DNA of 64,000 nucleotides from Chryseobacterium vaccae (GTDB lineage Bacteria; Bacteroidota; Bacteroidia; Flavobacteriales; Weeksellaceae): assembly GCF_009602705.1 (NCBI RefSeq), contig NZ_VSWH01000001.1:1302001-1366000 (forward strand), in the 5' to 3' direction. Below the pieces are notes generated by a model. The model saw only the letters and a list, made by a program, of their open reading frames with translations. It had not been told where the DNA came from and did not search any database. Shown in pieces: positions 17,259 through 26,320 of the stretch (positions within the stretch are counted from its first letter, which is position 1; every line of letters starts with the position of its first letter). The position numbers were made by a program, and so were the translations under genes.

Positions 17259-17804
17259 TTATAAAGCAGTCGCGGTATAAGTTACCGTTTGTGTATACGT
17301 TCCGGCAGGCTTACCTAAAATATCAGAAGATGATGATTTTGCCGCTGGAATGGTGTAGTCCAAATTCAATGTTAATGCACTTCCAAGAGGAGCATTGGCT
17401 ACTAAGGTTTGATCCGTAGCGGATAAAACTACAGCGCTTTTTGTTCCGCCCATTGTTCCGGCAGCCGTAGCTGCTTTGATAGTCAAAACATTAACAGGGA
17501 TTAAGTTGGTTCCATTCATAAAATTAGCACCCCCTGCTTTTACTTTAACATTAAAGTTCTTTGTGGAAGTAACTTTTAAAGAGTTGGCTTTAGTAATTGT
17601 TTGATCAGAGTTATAGTCTGCAGCAGTAACATAGTTAAAGTCAACCGTATTACCAATTGCTGTACTTCCTGCGTCGATAGAAATTACATCGTTCAGGGTA
17701 ATGTTCACGGTTGTTGTTGCGGTTGTATTTTGTGCTTGAACATTGTTAGTTCCTAGCATCATTGCTCCAATAGTGAAGGCTGTGATTACGATTTGTTTTG
17801 TCAT
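17259..17804 (-). CDS. Pilin-like fibre subunit 2, 181 aa
   Basis: Near-identical paralogue of subunit 1. The signal peptide, the region around YNSDQTITKANSLKVTSTKN and the C-terminal 50 residues are the same. Differences cluster in short surface-like stretches (for example GTNLIPVN against GSNSIPVD, and KSAVVLSATDQT against KNDIVLSAGEKT). It has its own -7 element and its own terminator, so it can be expressed apart from subunit 1. It is probably a structural subunit of the same fibre. Confidence 0.65.
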   Translation of the reverse strand: MTKQIVITAFTIGAMMLGTNNVQAQNTTATTTVNITLNDVISIDAGSTAIGNTVDFNYVTAADYNSDQTITKANSLKVTSTKNFNVKVKAGGANFMNGTNLIPVNVLTIKAATAAGTMGGTKSAVVLSATDQTLVANAPLGSALTLNLDYTIPAAKSSSSDILGKPAGTYTQTVTYTATAL

Positions 17805-17856
17805 GATAGTAATATTTAATTGTTATTCTTATTTAATTGTTCTCTTTTGAACATTA

Positions 17857-17864
17857 CAAATCTA
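17857..17864 (-). promoter_or_regulatory. -7 promoter element of pilin-like subunit 2
   Basis: TAGATTTG on the minus strand matches TAnnTTTG, in the same position as for subunit 1. The surrounding 150 bases are almost the same in both copies, including the GTAGT-N6-ACTAC inverted repeat further upstream. Confidence 0.5.
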
Positions 17865-17943
17865 CAGCGGCGATAAAAGTTTCTTTGTAGTGGAAAAAGG
17901 AAGTTCATGTAGTAAAATAACTACAGGGTTACTCATTTGGTTT

Positions 17944-17991
17944 AAATAGAAAAGCCCTCAATACTTTTGCATATTAAGGGCTTTTCTATTT
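17944..17991. terminator. Bidirectional terminator after pilin-like subunit 3
   Basis: Perfect 15-base arms AAATAGAAAAGCCCT (17944-17958) and AGGGCTTTTCTATTT (17977-17991) surround an 18-base loop. With A/T runs at both ends, it can act on either strand. It lies 17 bases downstream of the subunit 3 stop codon. Confidence 0.8.
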
Positions 17992-18007
17992 TAAAATTGG
18001 TGTTTAC

Positions 18008-18550
18008 TTACAATGCAGTGGCAGTATAAGTTATTTTTTGGGTATACGTTCCCTGTGGTTTTCCCAGAAGTACCTTGGAAGCATTTTCCGCTGAAATAGA
18101 GTAGGCAATATTTAAAGAATGTTTGTTACCTAAACTTGCATTACTCACCAGCACCTGATCAGTTGTAGATAAAGTGACCTGATTCAGGGTTCCCTCCAAA
18201 CTTCCGCCCGGTATTGCTTTTACCTGTAATATATCTACAGGAATTACGTTTGCACCACTTACAAAGTGTGTACCTTCAGATTTTACTTTTACATCAAAAT
18301 TTTTGGAGGAAATAATGACTAAACTATTGGGAACGGTCACATTTTTTGCTGAATTATAATCATTTGTGTTCCCATAATTAAAATCTACAGCGCCTTCTGA
18401 AGCAACAGAGCCAATGTCCATTGCAATAACGTCTGATAAAATAATATTTACTGATGTACTCACCTGCTCTGAATTTTGTGCCATAACCTGTTTGGTTCCT
18501 AAGGCGATTGCTCCCAGAGACAGCGCAACGATAGAGATTTGTTTTTTCAT
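18008..18550 (-). CDS. Pilin-like fibre subunit 3, 180 aa
   Basis: A diverged paralogue of subunits 1 and 2: signal peptide ending KQVMAQ, the shared core SSKNFDVKVKSEGTHFVSGA, and the shared end LGKPQGTYTQKITYTATAL. It is the first gene of the fibre locus on the minus strand and has its own promoter and terminator. Because it differs most, it could be an initiator, anchor or minor subunit. That assignment is a guess from divergence and position. The region 18551-18968 contains the divergent promoters of this gene and the NtrC-type regulator and no gene. Confidence 0.6.
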   Translation of the reverse strand: MKKQISIVALSLGAIALGTKQVMAQNSEQVSTSVNIILSDVIAMDIGSVASEGAVDFNYGNTNDYNSAKNVTVPNSLVIISSKNFDVKVKSEGTHFVSGANVIPVDILQVKAIPGGSLEGTLNQVTLSTTDQVLVSNASLGNKHSLNIAYSISAENASKVLLGKPQGTYTQKITYTATAL

Positions 18551-18968
18551 GATTAATAAATTTAAAGAGGTGTATAAAATATTGTCATTCAGAACTAATT
18601 ATAAATCTAATAACATTATCCAACATTACCAAAGCCTTTTTCATCATTGGCTACATATTGTCATCATAAAGTTTACGGATATTTCAATCTAGAGCTAATT
18701 CTTATTACGATCTTTTACTGTTATCAGTATCATAATACTTAAGGAAATTATTGAACGGCCCGGTAAATGTTTACAACAATATATATGAAACAATTATGGG
18801 CGGACAGTCATTAATCAATACATTAACATAAACCAATATACAACACCACAACATATAAGTATAATTATTTTAATTAAAATATCACATATATATTTAGTTA
18901 TTATTATTTATTACGCATTTAATAATGAAAAATCATTATTTTAGTAATAAATTAAAAACTAAAACCAA

Positions 18969-20333
18969 ATGGGGACTTTCAAAATTTTCATAGTTGACGA
19001 TGACCCTTTTTTCGGAGAAATGTTAAAATACCATCTCCAGCTAAATCCTGACTACGAAGTTCAACTTTTCAGCACAGCAAAAAACTGTCTTTCAGCGCTT
19101 TTTCTTAATCCTGATATTATCTGTATAGATTTTGGACTTCCGGATATTCAAGGTGATGAGCTTTTTAAACAGATCAAAAATCTGTATCCTGATCTTCCCA
19201 TTATCGTTATCAGCGGACAGGAAAACATAGAGGTAGCAATCAATTTTCTCAAACAGGGAGCAAAAGATTATATCGTAAAAAATGAGCATACAAAAGAGCT
19301 TCTGTGGAGCTCTATTATCAGGCTGAAAGAAAATATCTCGCTGAAACAGGAGGTGGAAGACCTGAAAGATGAACTTGAAAAAAAATACACTTTTGAGAAC
19401 ACCATCATTGGACAAAGCGAATCTATAAAAGGTATATTTTCAAAAATAAATAAAGCGCTAAAATCCAGTATTAATGTTTCAATTACCGGGGAAACGGGTA
19501 CAGGAAAAGAAGTGGTCGCGAAAGCCATTCATTATAATTCACTCAGAAAGAACAAGCCCTTTGTAGCGGTAAATATGGCTGCTATTCCTAAAGAACTTGT
19601 AGAAAGCGAATTTTTCGGTCATGAAAAAGGAGCATTTACAGGAGCTGCGGAAAGAGCTTCCGGAAAGTTTGAGCAGGCTAATGGAGGAACCATTTTTTTG
19701 GATGAGATCGCAGAGCTTGATCTCAATATCCAAAGTAAACTGCTCCGCGCTCTACAGGAAAGGGAAATTACAAGAGTAGGCGGAAACCAGAAAATAAAGC
19801 TGGATGTAAGAGTGATTACAGCAACCCATAAAAATCTCGCCCAGGAAGTAAAAAAGGGCACTTTCCGGGAGGATCTGTATTACAGAATTATAGGCCTCCC
19901 TATTGAACTCCCACCCTTACGTGAAAGAGAACAGGATACTTTAATTCTTGCCAGGCATTTTATAGACTTATTTTCAAAGGAAAATAAAATCAAACCTTTA
20001 GGGTTATCTGCTGAAGCTAAAAAAAAACTTCTCGCTTATAATTTCCCCGGAAATGTAAGAGAATTGAAATCTATCATTGATCTGGCATGTGTAATGTCTG
20101 ACCATTCTGAGATAATGGCAGATGATATTAGTTTTTATACCCTTGAAAAAGATTCAGAGTCTTTTCTCGGCGAGCAAAAAACATTAAAACAATATACTAC
20201 AGATATCATCCTACATTTTCTGAAAAAAAATAATAATGATGTGATTAAAACAGCAAAGTTTCTGAATATAGGCAAATCAACAATTTACAACCTGATTAGT
20301 CATGCTGAAACTAAAAAACTAAATAACAATTAG
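18969..20333 (+). CDS. NtrC-family sigma-54-dependent response regulator
   Basis: A 454-aa protein: receiver domain with phosphoacceptor D54 (IICIDFGLPD), a linker helix, then an AAA+ sigma-54 activator domain (Walker A GETGTGKE, the sigma-54 contact loop GAFTGA near residue 222, Walker B GGTIFLDEIAELD). A Fis-type HTH is at the end (DVIKTAKFLNIGKSTIYNLI). All elements needed for activation are present. It is followed directly by the FIST gene and the hybrid kinase, which is its likely partner. It is transcribed away from the pilin genes, so these may be a target; that is inference. Confidence 0.92.
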   Translation: MGTFKIFIVDDDPFFGEMLKYHLQLNPDYEVQLFSTAKNCLSALFLNPDIICIDFGLPDIQGDELFKQIKNLYPDLPIIVISGQENIEVAINFLKQGAKDYIVKNEHTKELLWSSIIRLKENISLKQEVEDLKDELEKKYTFENTIIGQSESIKGIFSKINKALKSSINVSITGETGTGKEVVAKAIHYNSLRKNKPFVAVNMAAIPKELVESEFFGHEKGAFTGAAERASGKFEQANGGTIFLDEIAELDLNIQSKLLRALQEREITRVGGNQKIKLDVRVITATHKNLAQEVKKGTFREDLYYRIIGLPIELPPLREREQDTLILARHFIDLFSKENKIKPLGLSAEAKKKLLAYNFPGNVRELKSIIDLACVMSDHSEIMADDISFYTLEKDSESFLGEQKTLKQYTTDIILHFLKKNNNDVIKTAKFLNIGKSTIYNLISHAETKKLNNN

Positions 20334-21476
20334 ATGAAAGTTGCCAAATTACTTTTTATAAACGGAGAATTCAGATATGAAAGAAATGATGAAAACCTTG
20401 ACTATCAGAAAGCTCAGCTCGTTCTAGGATATGGAGCAAGAAATCTTATTGAAGACAATCATTTTTTCTTACAGCTCAAAGAGAAATTCCCCCATGCAGA
20501 GATTACCTTATCATCATCGTCCGGAGAAATTTTCTGTAATGAAGTATATGATAATACGGTAACCGTTACCATTATCAGTTTCTCAACATCTTATATTAAA
20601 ACTTCACAGATTAATATAGATGATTTTCCCAGCAGCTACGAAGCCGGGAGAACCCTAATGGAAAAACTTCCTAAAGAAAACCTCAAATGGGTATTTGTTT
20701 TATCAGATGGCAGTCGTGTCAACGGCAGTCAGCTGGTTCAGGGACTGAACTCCGGACGCCCTGATCATGTGTTAATTTCAGGAGGATTGGCAGGTGATGG
20801 GGATAAATTTGAAAAAACAGCAGTTGGCCTAAACCAGGTTCCTGCATCTAATCAGATTGTAGTAATTGGTTTTTATGGAAAAAATTTGGAATTATCTCAT
20901 GCTTCATACGGAGGTTGGGAAAGTTTCGGACTTGAGAGAACAGTTACCCGTTCTCATCATAACATCCTATGTAAAATCGATCATAAAAATGCCCTTGATC
21001 TTTATAAAAAATATCTCGGAAAATATGCAGAAGAACTCCCGGGTTCAGCACTTCTTTTCCCTCTTTCTCTTAAATCTGACAATACCTCCTCTTCTGTTGT
21101 ACGTACCATCCTTTCTATTAATGAGAAAGATAATATGATGGTCTTTGCAGGCGACCTTCCCGAAGGAAGTAAAGTAAGATTTATGAAGGCCAACATGGAC
21201 CGGTTGATTGATGCAGCCAATGATGCAGCCAATGAATGCCTTGAAATAATTCATAATAAGCCTAAAATGGGAATTATTGTAAGCTGTGTAGGAAGAAAAT
21301 TAGTTTTAGGAGACCGGACTGCTGAAGAAGTGGAAATGGTAAGAGATGTTTTTGGCCCTGACACCATCATTACAGGTTTCTATTCATATGGAGAGATATC
21401 CCCTCTGAAGCCCTTTGATGATTGTGCCTTACACAACCAGACTATTACCATTACCACCATTAACGAAACTGAATGA
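20334..21476 (+). CDS. FIST-domain sensory protein
   Basis: A 380-aa soluble protein with FIST N-terminal and C-terminal domains. Visible features are SSSGEIFCNEVYDNTVTVTI, the glycine-rich ISGGLAGDGDKFEKT, and the C-terminal GIIVSCVGRKLVLGDRTAEE with GFYSYGEISP. FIST domains are thought to sense small ligands, possibly amino acids, and usually occur in signalling genes. It begins right after the NtrC-type gene and is followed two bases later by the hybrid kinase, so it probably supplies a signal to that kinase as a separate protein. Confidence 0.88.
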   Translation: MKVAKLLFINGEFRYERNDENLDYQKAQLVLGYGARNLIEDNHFFLQLKEKFPHAEITLSSSSGEIFCNEVYDNTVTVTIISFSTSYIKTSQINIDDFPSSYEAGRTLMEKLPKENLKWVFVLSDGSRVNGSQLVQGLNSGRPDHVLISGGLAGDGDKFEKTAVGLNQVPASNQIVVIGFYGKNLELSHASYGGWESFGLERTVTRSHHNILCKIDHKNALDLYKKYLGKYAEELPGSALLFPLSLKSDNTSSSVVRTILSINEKDNMMVFAGDLPEGSKVRFMKANMDRLIDAANDAANECLEIIHNKPKMGIIVSCVGRKLVLGDRTAEEVEMVRDVFGPDTIITGFYSYGEISPLKPFDDCALHNQTITITTINETE

Positions 21477-21477
21477 A

Positions 21478-24400
21478 ATGGAACCGGAATTTCACAACCT
21501 ATTAAAAAGACAGATCAACAAGTATCTTACAGAAGACTGTAAGTCTCATCCGCAGTTCAAAAATTTCATCAATGCTGTGAATCAGTCTTATCAATCTTTT
21601 GAAAGGGATAAAGAACTCATGGATCATGCTTTTAAACAAAGTGAGGAAGAGTATCAGGAAATCTACATCAACCTTAAAAATGAAAATATTTTAAAGCAAA
21701 AGTCGATCTCCAATCTTTATGAGTCCATCAAAATTCTTGATCCTGCCATTGAATATCTGGATTCTGAGGATCTTACAGAGCTGTCATCTTATGTATCTGA
21801 ACAGTTGAGAAAAAGTTTTTTTTTGCAGGAACAGCTTAACAAGCAACTAGAGTTTCAGAAACTGCTGATGAATATATCTTCAGAGTATATTAATATTCCT
21901 ATAGAAGAGGTATCCGAAAGCGTGAATAGTTCTCTTAAAGAGATGTCGGAATTTGTAAATGCAGACAGAAGCTATATTTTCAGATATGATTTTGCAGAAA
22001 ACACCTGTTCCAATGTTTATGAGTACTGCAATGAGGGAATAACTCCTCAAATAGACAACTTGCAGAATATACCACTTGATATCATCAGTGAATGGGTGGA
22101 AGCCAACCAAAAAGGAGAAAGCATTTATTATCCGGATGTTCAGGAATTACCGAAAAGTAATCTTAAAAACCTCTTACAGGAGCAGGATATCAAAAGTCTA
22201 CTTGTAATACCAGCCATGCTTCAAAATGAATGTCTTGGCTTTGTAGGTTTTGATTTTGTCAGGAATTACCATAAAGTATCACATACCGAGAAAAATCTTC
22301 TCACTATTTTTACTCAGGTTCTTGTCAATGTACGTGAGCGCCTCGTTCTTGAGAGAAATCTTTCCAGAACAGTAGAAATCCTGAAAAAGCTACTGGCGAA
22401 TTTACAGTCCGGAATATTAATGGAAGATGAGAACAGACAAATTATATTTACCAATGATTTGTTTTGCAAAATGTTTAATATTCCAATTTCCGCAGATGAT
22501 ATGATCGGAATAGATTGTACAAATTCTGCGGAAGAATCTAAAGCTCTTTTTAAGAATGAAGATTATTTTGTCCAGAGAATTAATGAAATACTTAAAGAAA
22601 AGAAAATCGTAACCAATGAACTCATGGAAACCAGGAATGGGAAGTTTTTAGAAAGACATTATATTCCCATTTTCATTAAGGATCATTACAAAGGACATCT
22701 CTGGAAGTATAATGATGTAACGGAACGTGTTGTTACCCAAAACCAGCTCAAACAAAGTGAAGAACGCAACAGAATGATCATGGATTCAGCCATGAGTGCC
22801 ATCATCATTACCAACCACAAGGGGCAAATTACTTTTTGGAATAAAAGTGCGGTCAATACCTTCGGCTGGACAAAAGAAGAAGTAGAAGGTAAAAAAATTC
22901 TTGAAAAAATTATTCCGAAAGCAGATAAAACGCTCTACACATCAATGCTGAATAAACAAGTGGAACGAAACGTTATCAAAAAAAACGGAGAAGAACTTAC
23001 GGTAGAAATATCAGTTATTGCCGTAGAACAGGATGATAACAAATATTACTGCTACTTCATTAAAGATATTTCTGAAAGAAAAAGAGCGGAAGATCGCATC
23101 AAGAGACAAGAGGAAAAATACCGGAACATCATTGCCAATATGAATTTGGGCTTGCTGGAAGTAGACAACAACGAAACCATCCGCTATGCCAATCAAAGTT
23201 TTTGTGATGTATCCGGCTATGATCCTGATGAGTTAATTGGCAAAAGCCCCTCACAGCTATTTGTATACGGAGACAATAATCTTGAGTTTGTAAAAGAGCA
23301 GATCCTATTAAGAAAAAAAGGAGTTTCAAGCGTATACCAGCTTCCTGTAAAAAATAAGAGAGGAGAAATTAGATGGTGGGCAATAAGCGGAGCGCCCAAT
23401 TATGATGATAACGGTAATCAACTTGGTTCGATAGGAATCCACCTTGATGTTACAGACCAAAAAAAACTGGAAGAAGAACTAAAACAGGAAAAAGCTAAAG
23501 CATTGGAGGCATCCAAAGCCAAGGAAGTTTTCCTCGCCAATATGAGCCATGAGATAAGAACACCTCTTAATGCTATTATAGGTTTTCTACGAGAGTTAAA
23601 AAGAATAAACCTTAATGCCACCCAAAAACAGTTTGTAGAAAACAGCTATAATGCTTCACAACATTTGTTATCAATTATTAACAATATTCTTGATATCTCC
23701 AAAATCGAATCCGGCGAAATGTCTCTGGAAAGCAAAAGCTTTTCATTACAAGAAAGTATCGAAAACGTTATTACCATTCTCCAACCTAAAGCAAAACAAA
23801 AAAAGTTACAACTATACGCTGTTTTTTCAAAGTCCCTCACCCCTACTCAAAAAGGTGACTCCTTAAAGATAGAACAGATTCTGTATAATATTATGGGCAA
23901 TTCATTAAAATTTACAGATAAAGGTGAAATAAAGGTGGATTGTAATGTTCTTAAAGACTTTTCCCGTTATCAGACAGTCTCTATCTGCATTACTGATACC
24001 GGAATCGGAATGAGTGAAGAGTATGTAAACAGTATCTTTAAAAAATTCAATCAGGAAGACAGCTCTATTTCCAGAAAATATGGCGGTACAGGTCTCGGAA
24101 TGACAATTACCAAAGAGCTAGTCTCATTAATGAAAGGAAAAATAGAAGTAAACAGTGAGAAAAATAAAGGAACTGCTATTACCATCACTTTCAATGTTGA
24201 CAAAGGAAATGAAGAATCATCTTCAAAATCTTCCCAAAAGAAACAGAAAATTTCTATTCGGGGAGTTCATATCTTGCTAGTTGAAGATAATGAGCTGAAT
24301 CAGCTGGTTGCAGAAAATTCACTGACCCATTTTAAGTGCAGTGTTACAAAAGCTGACAATGGCAGAATGGCAGTAGATCTACTAAGAAAAGAAAAGTTTG

Positions 24401-24999
24401 ATATTATCCTGATGGATATCCAGATGCCTGAGATGGATGGTATAGAAGCCACCAAAATAATACGGGAAGAACTTGGAATCGAAACCCCCATCATCGCCCT
24501 TACCGCAAACGCTTTCAAAACAGAGATAGACAATTGTATTAGTGCAGGAATGGATGACTATATTACCAAACCGTTTATTGAAGAGAACCTGCTCAATATT
24601 ATTCACAAATACACCAAAATTCAAAAAAGAACCAACACAACGATATCCAATATGAACAAAACACTTTATGATCTTAAAAATATACAGATGCTCAGCAGAG
24701 GAGATGAGGATTTTATTCAGAAAATGCTTTCCATATTCATTTCGCAGACCCAGGAAACAATTCCTTTGGTAGAAAAAGCATTTGAGGAGAAAGACTATGC
24801 AGAAATAGCCAGGCTCATCCATAAGATCAAGCCCAGTATAGAAGGCATAGGTATCTATTCCATTAAAGAAGAAGTAAAGCAGCTGGAAGTATCAGCAAAA
24901 GAACAGCATACAGATCTTACTGAACTGTATACTCTATTTGAAAACATAAAAAAAACTCTTACTACCGTAATAATCCAGCTGAAGGAGAAGATTAAATAA
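21478..24999 (+). CDS. Hybrid histidine kinase (GAF-PAS-PAS-PAS-HK-REC-Hpt)
   Basis: A soluble protein of 1173 aa. In order: N-terminal helical region, GAF-like domain (about 135-300, with FVNADRSYIFRYD), three PAS domains (about 310-630), HisKA with H691 (MSHEIRTPLNAIIGF), HATPase (TDTGIGM, GGTGLGMTITKEL), receiver with D980 (ILMDIQMPEMDG) and an Hpt domain with H1115 (ARLIHKIKPSIEGIG). All phosphorelay residues are present. I chose the ATG at 21478, two bases after the FIST stop codon; a longer frame would overlap that gene. Targets are probably the NtrC-type regulator and the lone receiver. Confidence 0.92.
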   Translation: MEPEFHNLLKRQINKYLTEDCKSHPQFKNFINAVNQSYQSFERDKELMDHAFKQSEEEYQEIYINLKNENILKQKSISNLYESIKILDPAIEYLDSEDLTELSSYVSEQLRKSFFLQEQLNKQLEFQKLLMNISSEYINIPIEEVSESVNSSLKEMSEFVNADRSYIFRYDFAENTCSNVYEYCNEGITPQIDNLQNIPLDIISEWVEANQKGESIYYPDVQELPKSNLKNLLQEQDIKSLLVIPAMLQNECLGFVGFDFVRNYHKVSHTEKNLLTIFTQVLVNVRERLVLERNLSRTVEILKKLLANLQSGILMEDENRQIIFTNDLFCKMFNIPISADDMIGIDCTNSAEESKALFKNEDYFVQRINEILKEKKIVTNELMETRNGKFLERHYIPIFIKDHYKGHLWKYNDVTERVVTQNQLKQSEERNRMIMDSAMSAIIITNHKGQITFWNKSAVNTFGWTKEEVEGKKILEKIIPKADKTLYTSMLNKQVERNVIKKNGEELTVEISVIAVEQDDNKYYCYFIKDISERKRAEDRIKRQEEKYRNIIANMNLGLLEVDNNETIRYANQSFCDVSGYDPDELIGKSPSQLFVYGDNNLEFVKEQILLRKKGVSSVYQLPVKNKRGEIRWWAISGAPNYDDNGNQLGSIGIHLDVTDQKKLEEELKQEKAKALEASKAKEVFLANMSHEIRTPLNAIIGFLRELKRINLNATQKQFVENSYNASQHLLSIINNILDISKIESGEMSLESKSFSLQESIENVITILQPKAKQKKLQLYAVFSKSLTPTQKGDSLKIEQILYNIMGNSLKFTDKGEIKVDCNVLKDFSRYQTVSICITDTGIGMSEEYVNSIFKKFNQEDSSISRKYGGTGLGMTITKELVSLMKGKIEVNSEKNKGTAITITFNVDKGNEESSSKSSQKKQKISIRGVHILLVEDNELNQLVAENSLTHFKCSVTKADNGRMAVDLLRKEKFDIILMDIQMPEMDGIEATKIIREELGIETPIIALTANAFKTEIDNCISAGMDDYITKPFIEENLLNIIHKYTKIQKRTNTTISNMNKTLYDLKNIQMLSRGDEDFIQKMLSIFISQTQETIPLVEKAFEEKDYAEIARLIHKIKPSIEGIGIYSIKEEVKQLEVSAKEQHTDLTELYTLFENIKKTLTTVIIQLKEKIK

Positions 25000-25122
25000 G
25001 GAGAAACCATCCAAAATCAAGACTCAATTCCATATTTTGGAAAAATACAATATTTAAATAATTGATTTTCAAATAATTAAATACAGGCGCAATAATAGAC
25101 TCATTGTTTTCAAATTAAAAAT

Positions 25123-25563
25123 ATGGAAACAAATAAGCAAAATTTAAAGTTTTTTATTGTAGATGATGACAGATTCTGCGCAAGTGTGTATGAGCAGTAT
25201 TTGAAAAATCATCATTATGAAGACATTATTTGCTTCAGCAGTGGCGAAGAATGCCTGGATGAACTTCATCAGAAACCAAACATCATTTTTCTGGATCACA
25301 ATATGGAAGACCTGAACGGTTTTGAGGTTCTAAAGAAAATCAAACGTTTTGATCCCAACATTTATGTGATCATGGTCTCTGCACAGGAAAACATCGATAC
25401 TGCTGTAAACACACTTAAATACGGAGCATTTGACTATCTGGTAAAAGATGGGAATGTTTCCGAAAAAATGACAGAAACTATAGACAAGATCTTGAAAATA
25501 AGAGAAGAAATGTCTCAAAACAAATTAAAAGGTTTCCGCAAATTCTTTTCAATTCTATTTTAA
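25123..25563 (+). CDS. Single-domain response regulator
   Basis: A 146-aa receiver with acidic residues D14-D16, phosphoacceptor D58 (NIIFLDHNMEDLNG), the switch Ser in VIMVSAQENI and Lys in LVKDGN. No output domain follows; the tail is a short basic helix. It is closely related in sequence to the receiver of the NtrC-type regulator upstream and may be a phosphate sink or protein-interaction output of the hybrid kinase. It lies seven bases before the broken Wza gene, with which it was probably co-transcribed. Confidence 0.88.
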   Translation: METNKQNLKFFIVDDDRFCASVYEQYLKNHHYEDIICFSSGEECLDELHQKPNIIFLDHNMEDLNGFEVLKKIKRFDPNIYVIMVSAQENIDTAVNTLKYGAFDYLVKDGNVSEKMTETIDKILKIREEMSQNKLKGFRKFFSILF

Positions 25564-25570
25564 AAAAACT

Positions 25571-26310
25571 ATGGCAAAAAAATTCATCATATCATCCATT
25601 TTCCTGCTTTTACTCCTTTCCTGTAAAACATATAATGTACAGGAAGAAGAACAGCCATCCCGAGGTATGCAGGATTTCAGTTTCGACCCCAACTATTAGT
25701 TTCGACCCCAACTACGAATACAGAATTCGCAAAGATGACAAAATAACGCTTTCAGTTTGGGGACAGGATGATCTGAGTGTGGGATCCGTCTATGGAATCT
25801 ATAATTCTAACGAGGTTTATGGAAAATGGCTTTTGGTGGATATTAACGGAAATATTGAAATTCCAAAATTAGGAACAACTTCTGTAATCGGGAAATCTTT
25901 GCCCGAGCTGAAGGAAGACATAAAAACAAAACTTAAAAAATGGCTTGTGAACCCTATTGTTGATGTGAAAGTTCTTAACAAAGAAATTGCCGTGATGGGT
26001 GAAGTACGAAATCCTGGAGTGATTCAGGTCGATAAGGATCAGAATACATTACTTGAGCTTATCTCAAAAACAGGAGGTTTTGAAATGTATGCCAATTTAA
26101 AATCAGTGAAAATTTTAAGACAGGAAGGAGAAAACGCAAGGGTTACCAACATAGACGAAAGATGTTCCCAATCAGAATATTATGCTCCATCCGGGAGACT
26201 ATGTTATTGTACCCTCTAAGAAAAGTAAGGACTTTTATAAAAGAGTTTCCACAATCATTCCTTTTACAACAGTTACTTCCGCTGCAGGAATATTAATTGG
26301 GCTTTTATAA
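25571..26310 (+). pseudogene. Wza-type polysaccharide export lipoprotein, frameshifted
   Basis: The ATG at 25571 gives a lipoprotein signal (FLLLLLSCKTYNV). After FSFDPNY, a 19-bp direct duplication of agtttcgaccccaactatt introduces a TAG and shifts the frame. The frame then resumes FDPNYEYRIRKDDKITLSVW and follows the poly-export and SLBB-type domains (AVMGEVRNPGVIQVDK). A small deletion near 26157 shifts it again, after which HPGDYVIVPSKKSKDFYKRV and a C-terminal hydrophobic tail can be read to a TAA at 26308. At least two lesions make this a pseudogene of a capsule/EPS exporter. Confidence 0.85.
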
Positions 26311-26320
26311 AAAAAAGATC

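Larger units (their letters stand above)
16513..17955. repeat. Tandem duplication of a 746-bp pilin gene unit
   Basis: Subunit genes 1 and 2, including their upstream regions with promoter, start exactly 746 bp apart and are nearly identical at the DNA level. The shared upstream stretch includes tctcttttgaacattac and the inverted repeat GTAGT-N6-ACTAC. The differences are concentrated in the mature coding sequence, in the region between the conserved strands. The array could expand, contract or convert by recombination. Confidence 0.85.

Noticed and set aside
21415..21477. Longer N-terminus for the hybrid kinase, starting inside the FIST gene
   Set aside because: The extension overlaps the conserved end of the FIST protein, while an ATG two bases after the FIST stop codon gives a normal start.
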